From positions 1-57,055 of IMG/VR virus record IMGVR_UViG_3300049216_000159: a DNA stretch of 57,055 nucleotides; one strand, 5' to 3'. Both the position numbers and the translations under genes were made by a program. Position 1 is the first letter of the stretch; each line of letters begins with the position of its first letter. The stretch comes from a virus. Under the pieces are notes generated by a model. The model searched no databases and had not been told where the DNA came from. It saw nothing but the letters and a program-made list of their open reading frames with translations. Shown here piece after piece: positions 40,661-47,503 of the stretch.

Positions 40661-40690
40661 GGGCGCATCTCTCGTTTGAGAAATGCGCCC
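40661..40690 (-). terminator. Hairpin between radC and the XRE gene
   Basis: GGGCGCAT pairs with ATGCGCCC, with an additional TCTC/GAGA inside, giving a long stable stem. On the leftward strand a short T-containing stretch follows, so partial termination of radC transcripts is possible. Confidence 0.5.
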
Positions 40691-40697
40691 GTCCTGC

Positions 40698-41183
40698 CTA
40701 CATATCTCCCCTCTCTGCCAACGAGCAGTAATTGCCCGTGCTTCCGATGATCAGGTGATCAATTACGCGCACGTCGATCAACGCGAGCGCCGCTTTGATG
40801 GCCGCCGTGATCGCGATATCCGCGCTGCTCGGCTCCGCAATTCCACTCGGATGATTGTGGGCCAGCACCACGGAGGCCGCGCCCCGCCACAACACTTCCT
40901 TCGCAACTTCGCGAGGATGTACCGCAGCGCCGGCCACCGTGCCACGAAACATTTCCACGGCCTCGATCAACTGAAATCGTGTGTCGAGGAAAATCACCGT
41001 GAAGGTTTCGTGGTCCAAACCCTGATAGATGTTTTGCAGGTAACTCACGGCGGCGCGCGGACTGGAAAGCATCGGCCGCGCCTTGTTCATTGCTTCGCGG
41101 GCATAAAAGCCGGCGACTTCGGAGATTTCGGCGGGAGTGGCTTTGCGGTACCGGGAACCGGACTTGATCATCAGTGTTTGCAT
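40698..41183 (-). CDS. radC: RadC-like JAMM protein
   Basis: A 161-residue protein with the JAB/MPN motif VVLAHNHPSGIAEPSSADI and the preceding HPREVAKEVLWRGA, typical of phage and island RadC. GAGG precedes the ATG. Phage and genomic-island copies are anti-restriction or recombination-linked by association; the biochemical role of RadC is unsettled. It has its own promoter at 41241-41269. Confidence 0.9.
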   Translation of the reverse strand: MQTLMIKSGSRYRKATPAEISEVAGFYAREAMNKARPMLSSPRAAVSYLQNIYQGLDHETFTVIFLDTRFQLIEAVEMFRGTVAGAAVHPREVAKEVLWRGAASVVLAHNHPSGIAEPSSADIAITAAIKAALALIDVRVIDHLIIGSTGNYCSLAERGDM

Positions 41184-41240
41184 AAAACCTCGCTTTTCTG
41201 CTGGTAGCGCCTCGCCGACGATTCGGCTGGCATGGGTGAT

Positions 41241-41269
41241 ACTATAGGGCCTTATGCCCTACATTGCAA
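41241..41269 (-). promoter_or_regulatory. radC promoter with an operator-like palindrome in the spacer
   Basis: TTGCAA (41264-41269) and TATAGT (41241-41246), 17 bp apart. A 15-bp inverted repeat (41246-41260) fills the spacer, an ideal place for repression by the neighbouring XRE protein. Confidence 0.65.
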
Positions 41270-41288
41270 CAGTTATTTGTATCGGAAT

Positions 41289-41528
41289 GTGTGGAATATT
41301 GAAACGTGCATACTCAATCATTCAATGGCTTAGGTGCCTATAGCTCGAAAATATATTCCACACCGGACCAGATGGTTATGCGATAAGTATCAGATAGTTA
41401 CGGCCCAGAGAGCGTCGGTCTACGAACCAGGAGGTCGGGAGTTCGAATCTCTCCGGGCGCACCATTATCAATGACTTACGCGCGCTAAATTTCAGCACGT
41501 GTGGAACAATTTTTGAGTGTGGAATATT
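41289..41528. other. attP region with tRNA-Arg 3' end and integrase arm-type sites
   Basis: Bases about 41419-41464 are the 3' part of a tRNA-Arg(ACG): anticodon loop CTACGAA, T-loop GTTCGAATC and an acceptor strand ending GCGCACCA. The 5' half does not fold as a tRNA, so this is the crossover core, not a working tRNA. The repeated motif GTGTGGAATATT occurs at 41289-41300 and 41517-41528, with relatives at 41354-41363 (inverted) and 41499-41510, as expected for arm-type integrase sites flanking the core. Integration would restore the host tRNA. The 301-bp gap 41184-41484 otherwise holds only the radC promoter. Confidence 0.85.
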
Positions 41529-42012
41529 TTCTGAGGTATCCAGCCGCGATTTTCGCGAAAACCTCATGTCCCCATTCGTTCATGGCCAAATTGATAGCGA
41601 CCACGACCAGGCGGCAATTCGACGCCGAGTAACCCGTTGCACTGTCAATTCGGTCAATACTCGGCGCGAAAGGTCGGCGACGGTATTCGTTTCGTTTGAA
41701 TAGGTCGAATTTCAGTCCGGTCAACTCACACCTGCCGCCGCTGCGCTCCCAGATTATGGCGAGATCCGCTCTTGTCAGTTTGAATTCCATGGCGCGAACC
41801 TTGGCATTTTTGCGGGCATGCCAGAACGCTTGGCTGAGGTGTCCGACGTCAACGGCCGCAGCAGTAACGCCGATCTGCCGCAGGACATTCATTGATTCAT
41901 CGAGAGATCGGCCAAGCCGGATGCGTCTGCCTTTCAGTCGATGGTAAAAAGCGCCATGCTCAAAATAGACGCGCTCAGGAAGTTCTAGACGGGTGAGACG
42001 TTTTCTTCCCAT
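41485..42012 (-). CDS. HNH endonuclease carrying an integrase-type N-terminal domain
   Basis: A 175-residue protein from ATG 42012 (AGGG eight bases before). Residues 1-45 (GRKRLTRLELPERVYFEHG, YHRLKGRRIRLGRSL) closely match the first 45 residues of the integrase at 43405. The C-terminal part is a His-Me finger nuclease: GGRCELTGLKFD, PSIDRIDSATGYSASNCRLV and a final Asn-x-x-Asn-Glu-Trp-Gly. It lies next to attP. Possible roles are an excision or integration accessory, or an arm-site-targeted homing nuclease. Confidence 0.75.
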   Translation of the reverse strand: MGRKRLTRLELPERVYFEHGAFYHRLKGRRIRLGRSLDESMNVLRQIGVTAAAVDVGHLSQAFWHARKNAKVRAMEFKLTRADLAIIWERSGGRCELTGLKFDLFKRNEYRRRPFAPSIDRIDSATGYSASNCRLVVVAINLAMNEWGHEVFAKIAAGYLRKYSTLKNCSTRAEI

Positions 42013-42047
42013 ATTCACCACCCTGGAATATTTTTTCTCACCGTTGG

Positions 42048-42254
42048 TCAACCACGGACAGGTCCGAACCGGTGTACGGGAATCCCTGGAGCATCCCAGT
42101 GCACCTCAGCTCGATGGCCGTCCCACCAAGAGTCTCCCATTGCTGCCGCTCCTTCCCTGTACAACACGACCGTCGTGTAGGCATGGTCGTCCCTCCGAAA
42201 CCTGCCTGCATAGGATCTGATCTCGTCGTCCGTTGAAGTAACGCTGAGAGTCAT
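42048..42254 (-). CDS. Small early-operon protein
   Basis: Sixty-eight residues, linked upstream by a 4-bp overlap. Contains DDHAYTTVVLYREG and a Trp-Trp-Asp-Gly-His stretch. No family identified; supported by overlap and codon usage only. Confidence 0.5.
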   Translation of the reverse strand: MTLSVTSTDDEIRSYAGRFRRDDHAYTTVVLYREGAAAMGDSWWDGHRAEVHWDAPGIPVHRFGPVRG

Positions 42255-42463
42255 GATTGTTGCGGAACGTTTTCTGGATCCAAACCCAAGGCGCAGCGCG
42301 CCGGGATTGTCATCTCAAGATGAAAACCGGCCGCGTCGAGCAAGCCTGAAACGTGTTCCGCTCCGATCTTTCCTTGCTCGATCAGATCCGCAGCCCTGCG
42401 TAGAATTGCCGCCAGTTCGCGTTGCGCCACGTCGTCCCATCGGGTGATTTCCAAGAGCGTCAC
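42251..42463 (-). CDS. Small helical early-operon protein
   Basis: Seventy residues from GTG 42463, which overlaps the upstream stop by four bases; an ATG at 42502 would overlap by 43 bases and is less likely. Helical (REELAAILRRAADLIEQ-like), ending in a beta-rich DPENVPQ tail. Family not recognised. Confidence 0.5.
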   Translation of the reverse strand: MTLLEITRWDDVAQRELAAILRRAADLIEQGKIGAEHVSGLLDAAGFHLEMTIPARCALGLDPENVPQQS

Positions 42464-42684
42464 CCCTTCTTTTTCGAAGGCGGCTCCGGCAGCGGCATCC
42501 AATGCGTCGCCTTGTCTTCTCCAGGGCTATGATTATCGTCGGTGAACAGGCTCACCGTGATTAGGCCCTGATCGTACGGCGACGCGAGCTGCCAGTGCAC
42601 CAAAATCGACTGATTCTTTGGCGCGGTCTCGATCGGCTGCCATTGAAAGGCATGTAGCGGTTCATCGGAATATTCCTTGCTCAT
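42460..42684 (-). CDS. DUF551-like small protein
   Basis: Seventy-four residues with WQPIETAPKNQSILVHW and ATHWMPLPEPP, the signature of DUF551-type phage proteins (a Trp-x-Pro-Ile-x-Thr-Ala-Pro start and His-Trp-Met-Pro-Leu-Pro end). Common in early regions of temperate phages; function unknown. Overlaps both neighbours by about four bases. Confidence 0.8.
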   Translation of the reverse strand: MSKEYSDEPLHAFQWQPIETAPKNQSILVHWQLASPYDQGLITVSLFTDDNHSPGEDKATHWMPLPEPPSKKKG

Positions 42685-43403
42685 GCGGTCGCGGATTGCG
42701 CGTCACTGGTCTCATCGCCTACCCGCAGCCCAAGCCGATATTCAACAACGAGATGCGCGCAATAAACGATATACGCCGGGTCTATCCCGGTCAGCGCAGC
42801 TTGGGACTTCCCGTAAACCTGCGAGAAAACGGAATCGTAAGCCGGCATGGAACGCCATTTTTCCCGTGCCGCATCTTTCGCGAGCTTCCTGATGCGCTTT
42901 GGGCTTAAGGCCCGGGAGGCTGCGTTTTCTAATTCTCGGGCCCTTTGCCTATCGCGCTCGCGATTTCTGGCTTCATTGAGCATTAGACGAGATTCCAGAG
43001 GCGTCATAACCCTGAACACGCCGGTTTCGTCGTTCAATACAAGCACGCGTTGCTGCCACCAACCAAAAACCGCGTCGTAGTCGCTGCACCAAAACTCATA
43101 CCCAGCCTCATAAAGCGCGAGGAAAATCCTTTCGCCGATTTTTACGAGGTCGGAAAATAAGACGGGGTATGGCCTGTTGGTCGCGCACCACCGGCGTAGC
43201 TGGTAGCCGCCGCATTCATTCGTCAATTGTTGAACGCAAATTTCAATGCCGGTAAGCGATTGCGCGTAGATTCCGTCTTCGCGAAAGATCAGCTGCTCGT
43301 TGGATGACGGGACGGAAAACCAGTGCCGTTCCTCGCCGTCTTTCATCCACGCTAACCTGCCAACAACGCGCAATTCCGATGGTTCAAACTCTGTTCGTTT
43401 CAT
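42681..43403 (-). CDS. Early-operon hypothetical protein
   Basis: A 240-residue protein with a beta-rich N-terminal half (HWFSVPSSNEQLIFREDGIYA) containing three cysteines, a Trp-Trp-Gln motif near 114, and a strongly basic helical C-terminal half (NEARNRERDRQRARELE, KRIRKLAKDAAREKW). It sits directly downstream of the integrase gene. Its basic helices would suit nucleic-acid binding, but no family is recognised. Confidence 0.6.
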   Translation of the reverse strand: MKRTEFEPSELRVVGRLAWMKDGEERHWFSVPSSNEQLIFREDGIYAQSLTGIEICVQQLTNECGGYQLRRWCATNRPYPVLFSDLVKIGERIFLALYEAGYEFWCSDYDAVFGWWQQRVLVLNDETGVFRVMTPLESRLMLNEARNRERDRQRARELENAASRALSPKRIRKLAKDAAREKWRSMPAYDSVFSQVYGKSQAALTGIDPAYIVYCAHLVVEYRLGLRVGDETSDAQSATA

Positions 43404-43404
43404 A

Positions 43405-44385
43405 TCACTCCCTCGGCTTCGCCTTCACGGCGCCCCTCAAGTAATACCGCTTCGTCGTCGAGACATCGGCATGCCCGAGCCGATCTCGAGCTTCCTCGGC
43501 CGTCGCCGCCCCATCCGCCGACACGCTGCGCAGATCATGAAACGTGAACCTCGTCGCGCCCGTCTTCGCATACTTCACCATCAGCCGCTGCCAGATCGCC
43601 GAAAAGCCGTCCTGCGTGTACGGCTTTCCATTGCGCTGCCGGATCAGGTATTGGTTCGGAATATCCGGTTTGAACGCCTTCAGCCGGGCGACGATCGCGT
43701 CCATGGCCGCGCTGCGCGTCATGTCGATCTTCGCGCCCGTCTTGCTTTGCTGGATGTGCAGCTCGTCGGTCAGGTCGCTGTGCCTCAACGTCAGAAGGTC
43801 GCCGCGGCGCTGCCCGATGTTCACGGCTAGGTCGATCGCCGCGGCCATGCGTGGGTTCGCCAAGGCCTTCAGGGCTTCGACCTGGGCCATGGTGACTTGC
43901 TGACGCTTCGGGCTGCGGTCGAGTTCGATGCCGCGCACCGGGTTGCCTGTCGCGATTCCCCATTTGATCGCTTTCCCGAACACATGGCCCAAAAGCGAAA
44001 TCTCGTGCCGCGCGGCGATCGGCACGCGCTTGCCGTCCTTCGACCGCCTGGCGTCGGCATATTTGTAGCAGTGCTGCGCGGTCACGTTGTCGGGCAGGAA
44101 ATGACCAAAAGCGATTTTCAGCCGGTCGAGCTGCTTGGCTTGGTCATCGCGAGTCTGTTCGCTGCGTTTGAGCGGCAGGACCTCGGCGCGGTAACGGTCA
44201 ATCACGTCACCCAGCGTGCGGCCGCTCCAGTTGGCGCCGATCAGGCTGGCGTATTTGGTCAGCGCTATACCCAAATCGCGACCAAGATTGGCTCGAGGAC
44301 GTCTAGGGGCGCGAAAGTAGTATGAGCCGTGCTCAAGGTACATCCGAGCCGGCAGATGCCTTTGAGTTTTCCTTGTTCTGCCCAT
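43405..44385 (-). CDS. int: Tyrosine integrase
   Basis: A 326-residue recombinase; ATG 44385 overlaps the upstream stop (TGATG), and a TTG at 44400 is the alternative. N-terminal arm-binding domain (LPARMYLEHGSYYFR), a SAM-like core-binding region (about 60-150), and the catalytic part with NIGQRRGDLLTLRHSDL (Arg), FTFHDLRSVSADG (His-x-x-Arg) and LGHADVSTTKRYY (His, Tyr nucleophile). It should recombine the tRNA-Arg core at about 41419-41464 with the host. Unusually it is at the distal end of the PL operon. Confidence 0.92.
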   Translation of the reverse strand: MGRTRKTQRHLPARMYLEHGSYYFRAPRRPRANLGRDLGIALTKYASLIGANWSGRTLGDVIDRYRAEVLPLKRSEQTRDDQAKQLDRLKIAFGHFLPDNVTAQHCYKYADARRSKDGKRVPIAARHEISLLGHVFGKAIKWGIATGNPVRGIELDRSPKRQQVTMAQVEALKALANPRMAAAIDLAVNIGQRRGDLLTLRHSDLTDELHIQQSKTGAKIDMTRSAAMDAIVARLKAFKPDIPNQYLIRQRNGKPYTQDGFSAIWQRLMVKYAKTGATRFTFHDLRSVSADGAATAEEARDRLGHADVSTTKRYYLRGAVKAKPRE

Positions 44386-44726
44386 CAATAAAAATCCCAA
44401 AAATTCCAGACAAGCTCTGGCTTTCCAAAGAGCAATGTCGAACTGATCCCAATGCGCAAAATGACTCTGCCGACGGATGGCGTGACCTTCTGCTCATGCC
44501 GAATCAACTTAATCGTGACCTTCCGGTAGTCAAGAAGACTTGACGGAAGATTGTCGGGTAAATTTTCAATAACGAACTCGATCAAGTCTCGATTCTTCCC
44601 CGCAACCTTGATAGGAGGCTCGCTTTCCGACGCACGCCAAATGAGCGAACCGGGAGCCTTGTCAATCCAGGTTGGATCCCCATTCGTTATTGCCGTGCAC
44701 TGATCATCTTCAATCGTGCTACCCAT
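44385..44726 (-). CDS. Hypothetical protein upstream of integrase
   Basis: A 113-residue protein with no cysteine outside the N terminus, a Trp-rich middle and a hydrophobic C-terminal end (VGRVILRIGISSTLLFG). Its stop overlaps the integrase start by one base, suggesting coupled translation. Role unknown; an excisionase would be expected smaller and more basic. Confidence 0.5.
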   Translation of the reverse strand: MGSTIEDDQCTAITNGDPTWIDKAPGSLIWRASESEPPIKVAGKNRDLIEFVIENLPDNLPSSLLDYRKVTIKLIRHEQKVTPSVGRVILRIGISSTLLFGKPELVWNFWDFY

Positions 44727-44925
44727 TGATCCCTTCGAGATTTACTTCTTGGTTCTGCGCAGCGCGGCCGCCGACCAGGCGTCGATTGAACTCCGCCTGG
44801 GCGACAATAGGCGCGCCGAGAGCGTTCACCGTAAACCGCCAGCCGTGCTTGTGCAACCAGCGGATCTGCGCAGAGGGCCGTGTGTAGCCGGTAAGTTCTT
44901 GAATTTGCGAGGCTGGGAGGATCAC
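44719..44925 (-). CDS. DUF4224-family small DNA-binding-like protein
   Basis: Sixty-eight residues from GTG 44925. ILPASQIQELTGYTRPSAQIRWLHKHGW and FTVNALGAPIVAQAEFNRRL match DUF4224, a phage family usually next to integrase and probably an excisionase-like winged helix. The frame extends further upstream without a better start, overlapping another gene. Confidence 0.75.
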   Translation of the reverse strand: MILPASQIQELTGYTRPSAQIRWLHKHGWRFTVNALGAPIVAQAEFNRRLVGGRAAQNQEVNLEGING

Positions 44926-44932
44926 GGGCGCA

Positions 44933-45148
44933 TCACGGCTTGACCGGCGGCGGACTGACTGGATGCTCGTCGGCACCGCAATCCTGCTGATAAACAAATG
45001 GCGCTTTTCGCCTATCGGCTTTCCGCCGATCCCGCAAATACCATCGATATCGCGAACGTAGCCATCGCTTATGCCCAAGCTCGTACCCCGACCGCCACGA
45101 GACCAAGGCGTCGAAGATCAGCGACAGCGGCCAGAGAACTTCGATCAT
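44933..45148 (-). CDS. Small basic protein with one hydrophobic segment
   Basis: Seventy-one residues from ATG 45148 (a TTG at 45178 overlapping the upstream stop is the alternative). N-terminal hydrophobic run IEVLWPLSLIFDALVSW followed by an Arg/Lys-rich region (HKRWLRSRYRWYLRDRRK). Possibly a membrane-associated microprotein. Not recognised. Confidence 0.45.
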   Translation of the reverse strand: MIEVLWPLSLIFDALVSWRSGYELGHKRWLRSRYRWYLRDRRKADRRKAPFVYQQDCGADEHPVSPPPVKP

Positions 45149-45174
45149 GGTTTTAAATGACTTACCTGCACAAT

Positions 45175-45600
45175 TCAAAAGAGTGGCGGAATTGGATCTG
45201 GCTTGTGATGCCCATCAATCAATTCCTCCCCACATTTCGCACAAATAGTGCCCAGAGTATTCGGCAAACTCCCTCTGGGCGTAGGAGCCCGGTCACCAGC
45301 GTCCGAAGGCGCTGTGGCTGCCTGATTTCCTTTCGTTTCCGATGTGTATCCGATAACACCCATTACGTCGGTCTTAGACGCAACAAGGCTTCTCCACTTG
45401 CCAACCATGTCAGGTGGATACTCACTGTCGAGAGTTACGTATTCAACGGCCTCTAGCAGCGCCGCCTTCAACTGCTCCACGCGCTCTTTTAGTTCATCGT
45501 AGTCGAATGCCTTTACATACTCGTCATTGTCATTTCCGGGCTCGCGGTCTTTGCTAAAACCCATCAGAGAGTTGCGACCCGGTACGTATCGGTAAATCAT
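45175..45600 (-). CDS. Early-operon protein with C-terminal CxxC motif
   Basis: A 141-residue protein: a helical coiled stretch (LKERVEQLKAALLEAVEYV) and a C-terminal knuckle TICAKCGEELIDGHHK that may bind a metal. ATG 45600 is in an ATGA overlap. Function unknown. Confidence 0.55.
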   Translation of the reverse strand: MIYRYVPGRNSLMGFSKDREPGNDNDEYVKAFDYDELKERVEQLKAALLEAVEYVTLDSEYPPDMVGKWRSLVASKTDVMGVIGYTSETKGNQAATAPSDAGDRAPTPRGSLPNTLGTICAKCGEELIDGHHKPDPIPPLF

Positions 45601-45812
45601 GGCTCACCTTGCTCGTTTAGCGCGGCTCGTGCAGCACGACACGGGCAAAGCGGCGCATTGCGGTCAGAGTAGATGCAGTCGCACTCAGCAAGGAGCGGCA
45701 TAACATTCCGCAGCGCCGTGGCGAGGGCGTCGTAGTCGGAGGCCAATACAAACTCGCCGCAAAGGATTATTCCTTGGCGAGCCAAATCATCTGTGTCATA
45801 ACGCTCAACCAT
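45597..45812 (-). CDS. Small cysteine-containing early protein
   Basis: Seventy-one residues from ATG 45812, overlapping the preceding gene by eight bases. Contains LAECDCIYSD and LCPCRAARAAL near the C terminus (two Cys pairs), typical of the many small metal-knuckle phage proteins of this operon. Not recognised. Confidence 0.5.
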   Translation of the reverse strand: MVERYDTDDLARQGIILCGEFVLASDYDALATALRNVMPLLAECDCIYSDRNAPLCPCRAARAALNEQGEP

Positions 45813-46140
45813 ACTCCCCCTCCCGTTCTCCAGCGAAACACGTGCAACTCTCGCAATGCGGCGCTTGGCGCGCTGTTTCGCGCAGGCCTTCGAGCAGCGC
45901 GACTTGGGCTTCGAGTTCGCGGATGCGCTTTTCCAGATCAACGCGAGTAGGCAGTACCTCTGGATACTTCGCATCCAAAAAAGCCTGGTGCCATCGTCGA
46001 TAACCGTCTAGCGCTTCGTCGCGCTCTTTTTCAAGTTCGGCAATGCGGGCCTTGAGTGCGCGCTGGGCGTCAAAAGCCATAGGGCCAATCGTCGGCGGCG
46101 ATCCGCACGTCGGGCATTCGGTTAATCTCGGCATGCTCAT
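45805..46140 (-). CDS. Coiled-coil protein flanked by cysteine knuckles
   Basis: A 111-residue protein: LTECPTCGSPP at the N terminus, a long coiled coil (about residues 25-90, KARIAELEKERDEALDGY) and HCESCTCFAG at the end. It resembles Lar-like or Ead/Ea22-type small phage early proteins in layout, but no motif is decisive. Confidence 0.55.
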   Translation of the reverse strand: MSMPRLTECPTCGSPPTIGPMAFDAQRALKARIAELEKERDEALDGYRRWHQAFLDAKYPEVLPTRVDLEKRIRELEAQVALLEGLRETARQAPHCESCTCFAGEREGEYG

Positions 46141-46517
46141 TTCGGCTCCGCGCTGGTGATCGGAGGAAAGGCTGCGTCAAGCGCACGGTCTAACTGATCT
46201 TCCAAGTTCATCGGACCGTCCTCTTCGTATTGGTCCATTTCATCCTCAATGCAGTAGACGCAATGACAGCCACGGCATCGATACGTGCCGTGCTTATCAC
46301 AGCGGTACATCCATTCCACGTCGAAGCCAGCACAGTCGCAGCAAATCATGTCTTTCGGCTGTCCCATGGCTACGGTGTTTTTTCCTTCGATGAGCCGTCG
46401 TACAAACACCGGCAACCTGCCCGGCGCCGCGGTAATCGTCCCATCGACCGGCATCGACTTGCCGGTGTTGGTCACCAGCCAGGTGATCGTCGCGCCGCAG
46501 GAGGAACAGGTGCTCAT
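46137..46517 (-). CDS. Cysteine/histidine-rich zinc-binding protein
   Basis: A 126-residue protein from ATG 46517. It has at least four metal knuckles: [38 protein letters not shown]. The N-terminal domain (about 1-60) reads like a small zinc-ribbon/thioredoxin-like unit (TNTGKSMPVDG). Probably a DNA- or RNA-binding accessory. Overlaps both neighbours by 4 bp. Confidence 0.55.
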   Translation of the reverse strand: MSTCSSCGATITWLVTNTGKSMPVDGTITAAPGRLPVFVRRLIEGKNTVAMGQPKDMICCDCAGFDVEWMYRCDKHGTYRCRGCHCVYCIEDEMDQYEEDGPMNLEDQLDRALDAAFPPITSAEPK

Positions 46518-46738
46518 GCTGCGATAGCCTCTTCGATCTGAACCGCCGGCCGCTCGCCGTCGATCTTCTTCAGTGCCAGTTCTGCAAAGCATCCCGCCAA
46601 GCCGATAATCCGGTAGTACGGATGCTCGAAAACGTCCACCAGCAGACACCGGCACGCGTTTCTAATGGGGCCGACCGAACCGAAGTTGGGCGCGGCCGGA
46701 TCAATGACCATGACGATGTCGCCGGGTGAGAACTTCAT
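46514..46738 (-). CDS. Small beta-barrel-like early protein
   Basis: Seventy-four residues: [21 protein letters not shown] at the start, as in KOW/SH3-like barrel proteins, and a helical end. Encoded just upstream (in transcription order) of the next coupled genes and directly downstream of CsrA. Possibly an RNA-interaction accessory; not recognised. Confidence 0.5.
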   Translation of the reverse strand: MKFSPGDIVMVIDPAAPNFGSVGPIRNACRCLLVDVFEHPYYRIIGLAGCFAELALKKIDGERPAVQIEEAIAA

Positions 46739-46923
46739 AAACGCTCCTGCGGGACTAAAGCGTCCCGGTCTTTGGCTTCGCGGATCTCCGGCCGGTCGAC
46801 GCGCACGTCGGGCGGTGCCTTGATGCCGATCCGGACTTGGTTGCCGTTGACGGCGAGGACGGTGACGAGAACGTCTTCGCCAATGCAGACCGTTTCACCG
46901 ACGCGACGCGTGAGGATCAGCAT
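46735..46923 (-). CDS. csrA: Phage-encoded CsrA carbon-storage regulator
   Basis: A 62-residue protein: [43 protein letters not shown] is a textbook CsrA, including Arg-Arg-Val-Gly-Glu and the Gly-Ile-x-Ala-Pro core that bind GGA RNA motifs. Chosen start 46923; the longer frame merely overlaps the upstream gene. It could bind phage or host mRNAs post-transcriptionally, for example repressing host translation early in infection. Overlap of seven bases with the preceding gene. Confidence 0.93.
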   Translation of the reverse strand: MLILTRRVGETVCIGEDVLVTVLAVNGNQVRIGIKAPPDVRVDRPEIREAKDRDALVPQERL

Positions 46924-47282
46924 GTGATCGCCGCCCATTTCCCAAAAGTGGCAAAGAGGGCGCGCAACTCTGAACGAGACAGACAAACCTTGTCGTCCTT
47001 GCCGGTCTCGCCGTCGTGCTGCGCAACGATCAGGTAGTCTTCGTCGACTGTCGCCGTCAAACCGTATCCTCGCTCGATGACGAGATCACTGAATTGTGGC
47101 GTGGCGGAGACCTCGACCGACTTTTTCGCGGCGGTCTTGGGTTTGGTCTTCACTGCGTTACCCCCCCCCGCGGCTCTTGCGACGCGGTATGCGGCGTTCG
47201 CAGCCTTCTTGCACGGCCTGCAGTTACCGCTCGGCGTGAAATCGCTCGCGCCGCATTTTCCGCATTTCTCGTTGTCGGTCAT
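46917..47282 (-). CDS. Small zinc-knuckle protein with a homopolymer tract
   Basis: A 121-residue protein from ATG 47282 (GGAGG upstream). [21 protein letters not shown] is a four-Cys knuckle at the N terminus, followed by a Lys-rich linker and a beta-rich domain ([25 protein letters not shown]). Codons for Ala-Gly-Gly-Gly near residue 38 contain nine consecutive G's, a slippage-prone site. Not recognised otherwise. Confidence 0.6.
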   Translation of the reverse strand: MTDNEKCGKCGASDFTPSGNCRPCKKAANAAYRVARAAGGGNAVKTKPKTAAKKSVEVSATPQFSDLVIERGYGLTATVDEDYLIVAQHDGETGKDDKVCLSRSELRALFATFGKWAAITC

Positions 47283-47284
47283 GG

Positions 47285-47503
47285 TTACCTCCGTGGTTTT
47301 TTGGTGGGCACGAGTTCTTCGGCGACCGCTCGGACGACCGCTTTTGGAAAGGCAAAGTGTTGCGCGCAGCGCGAGCACATCCCGCGGCCGCCAACGGGTG
47401 AGACTGTCCAGCCACACGGGCCGGACGGCGTTTCGCAGGGCGTAAACTCGGTGCAGCCACAGGCGACGCAATAGGGCATTTCGATGAGGATCACGGCGCT
47501 CAT
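47285..47503 (-). CDS. Small zinc-ribbon-like protein
   Basis: Seventy-two residues with YCVACGCTEFTPCETP and MCSRCAQHF, two paired-cysteine knuckles and one more Cys (CGWT). Its ATG overlaps the stop of the ParB-like gene by four bases. Likely metal-stabilised; role unknown. Confidence 0.55.
   Translation of the reverse strand: MSAVILIEMPYCVACGCTEFTPCETPSGPCGWTVSPVGGRGMCSRCAQHFAFPKAVVRAVAEELVPTKKPRR

Noticed and set aside
41388-41464. Functional tRNA-Arg gene
   Set aside because: Only the 3' portion matches; there is no complementary 5' acceptor strand and the 5' anticodon stem is wrong. It is the attachment core.
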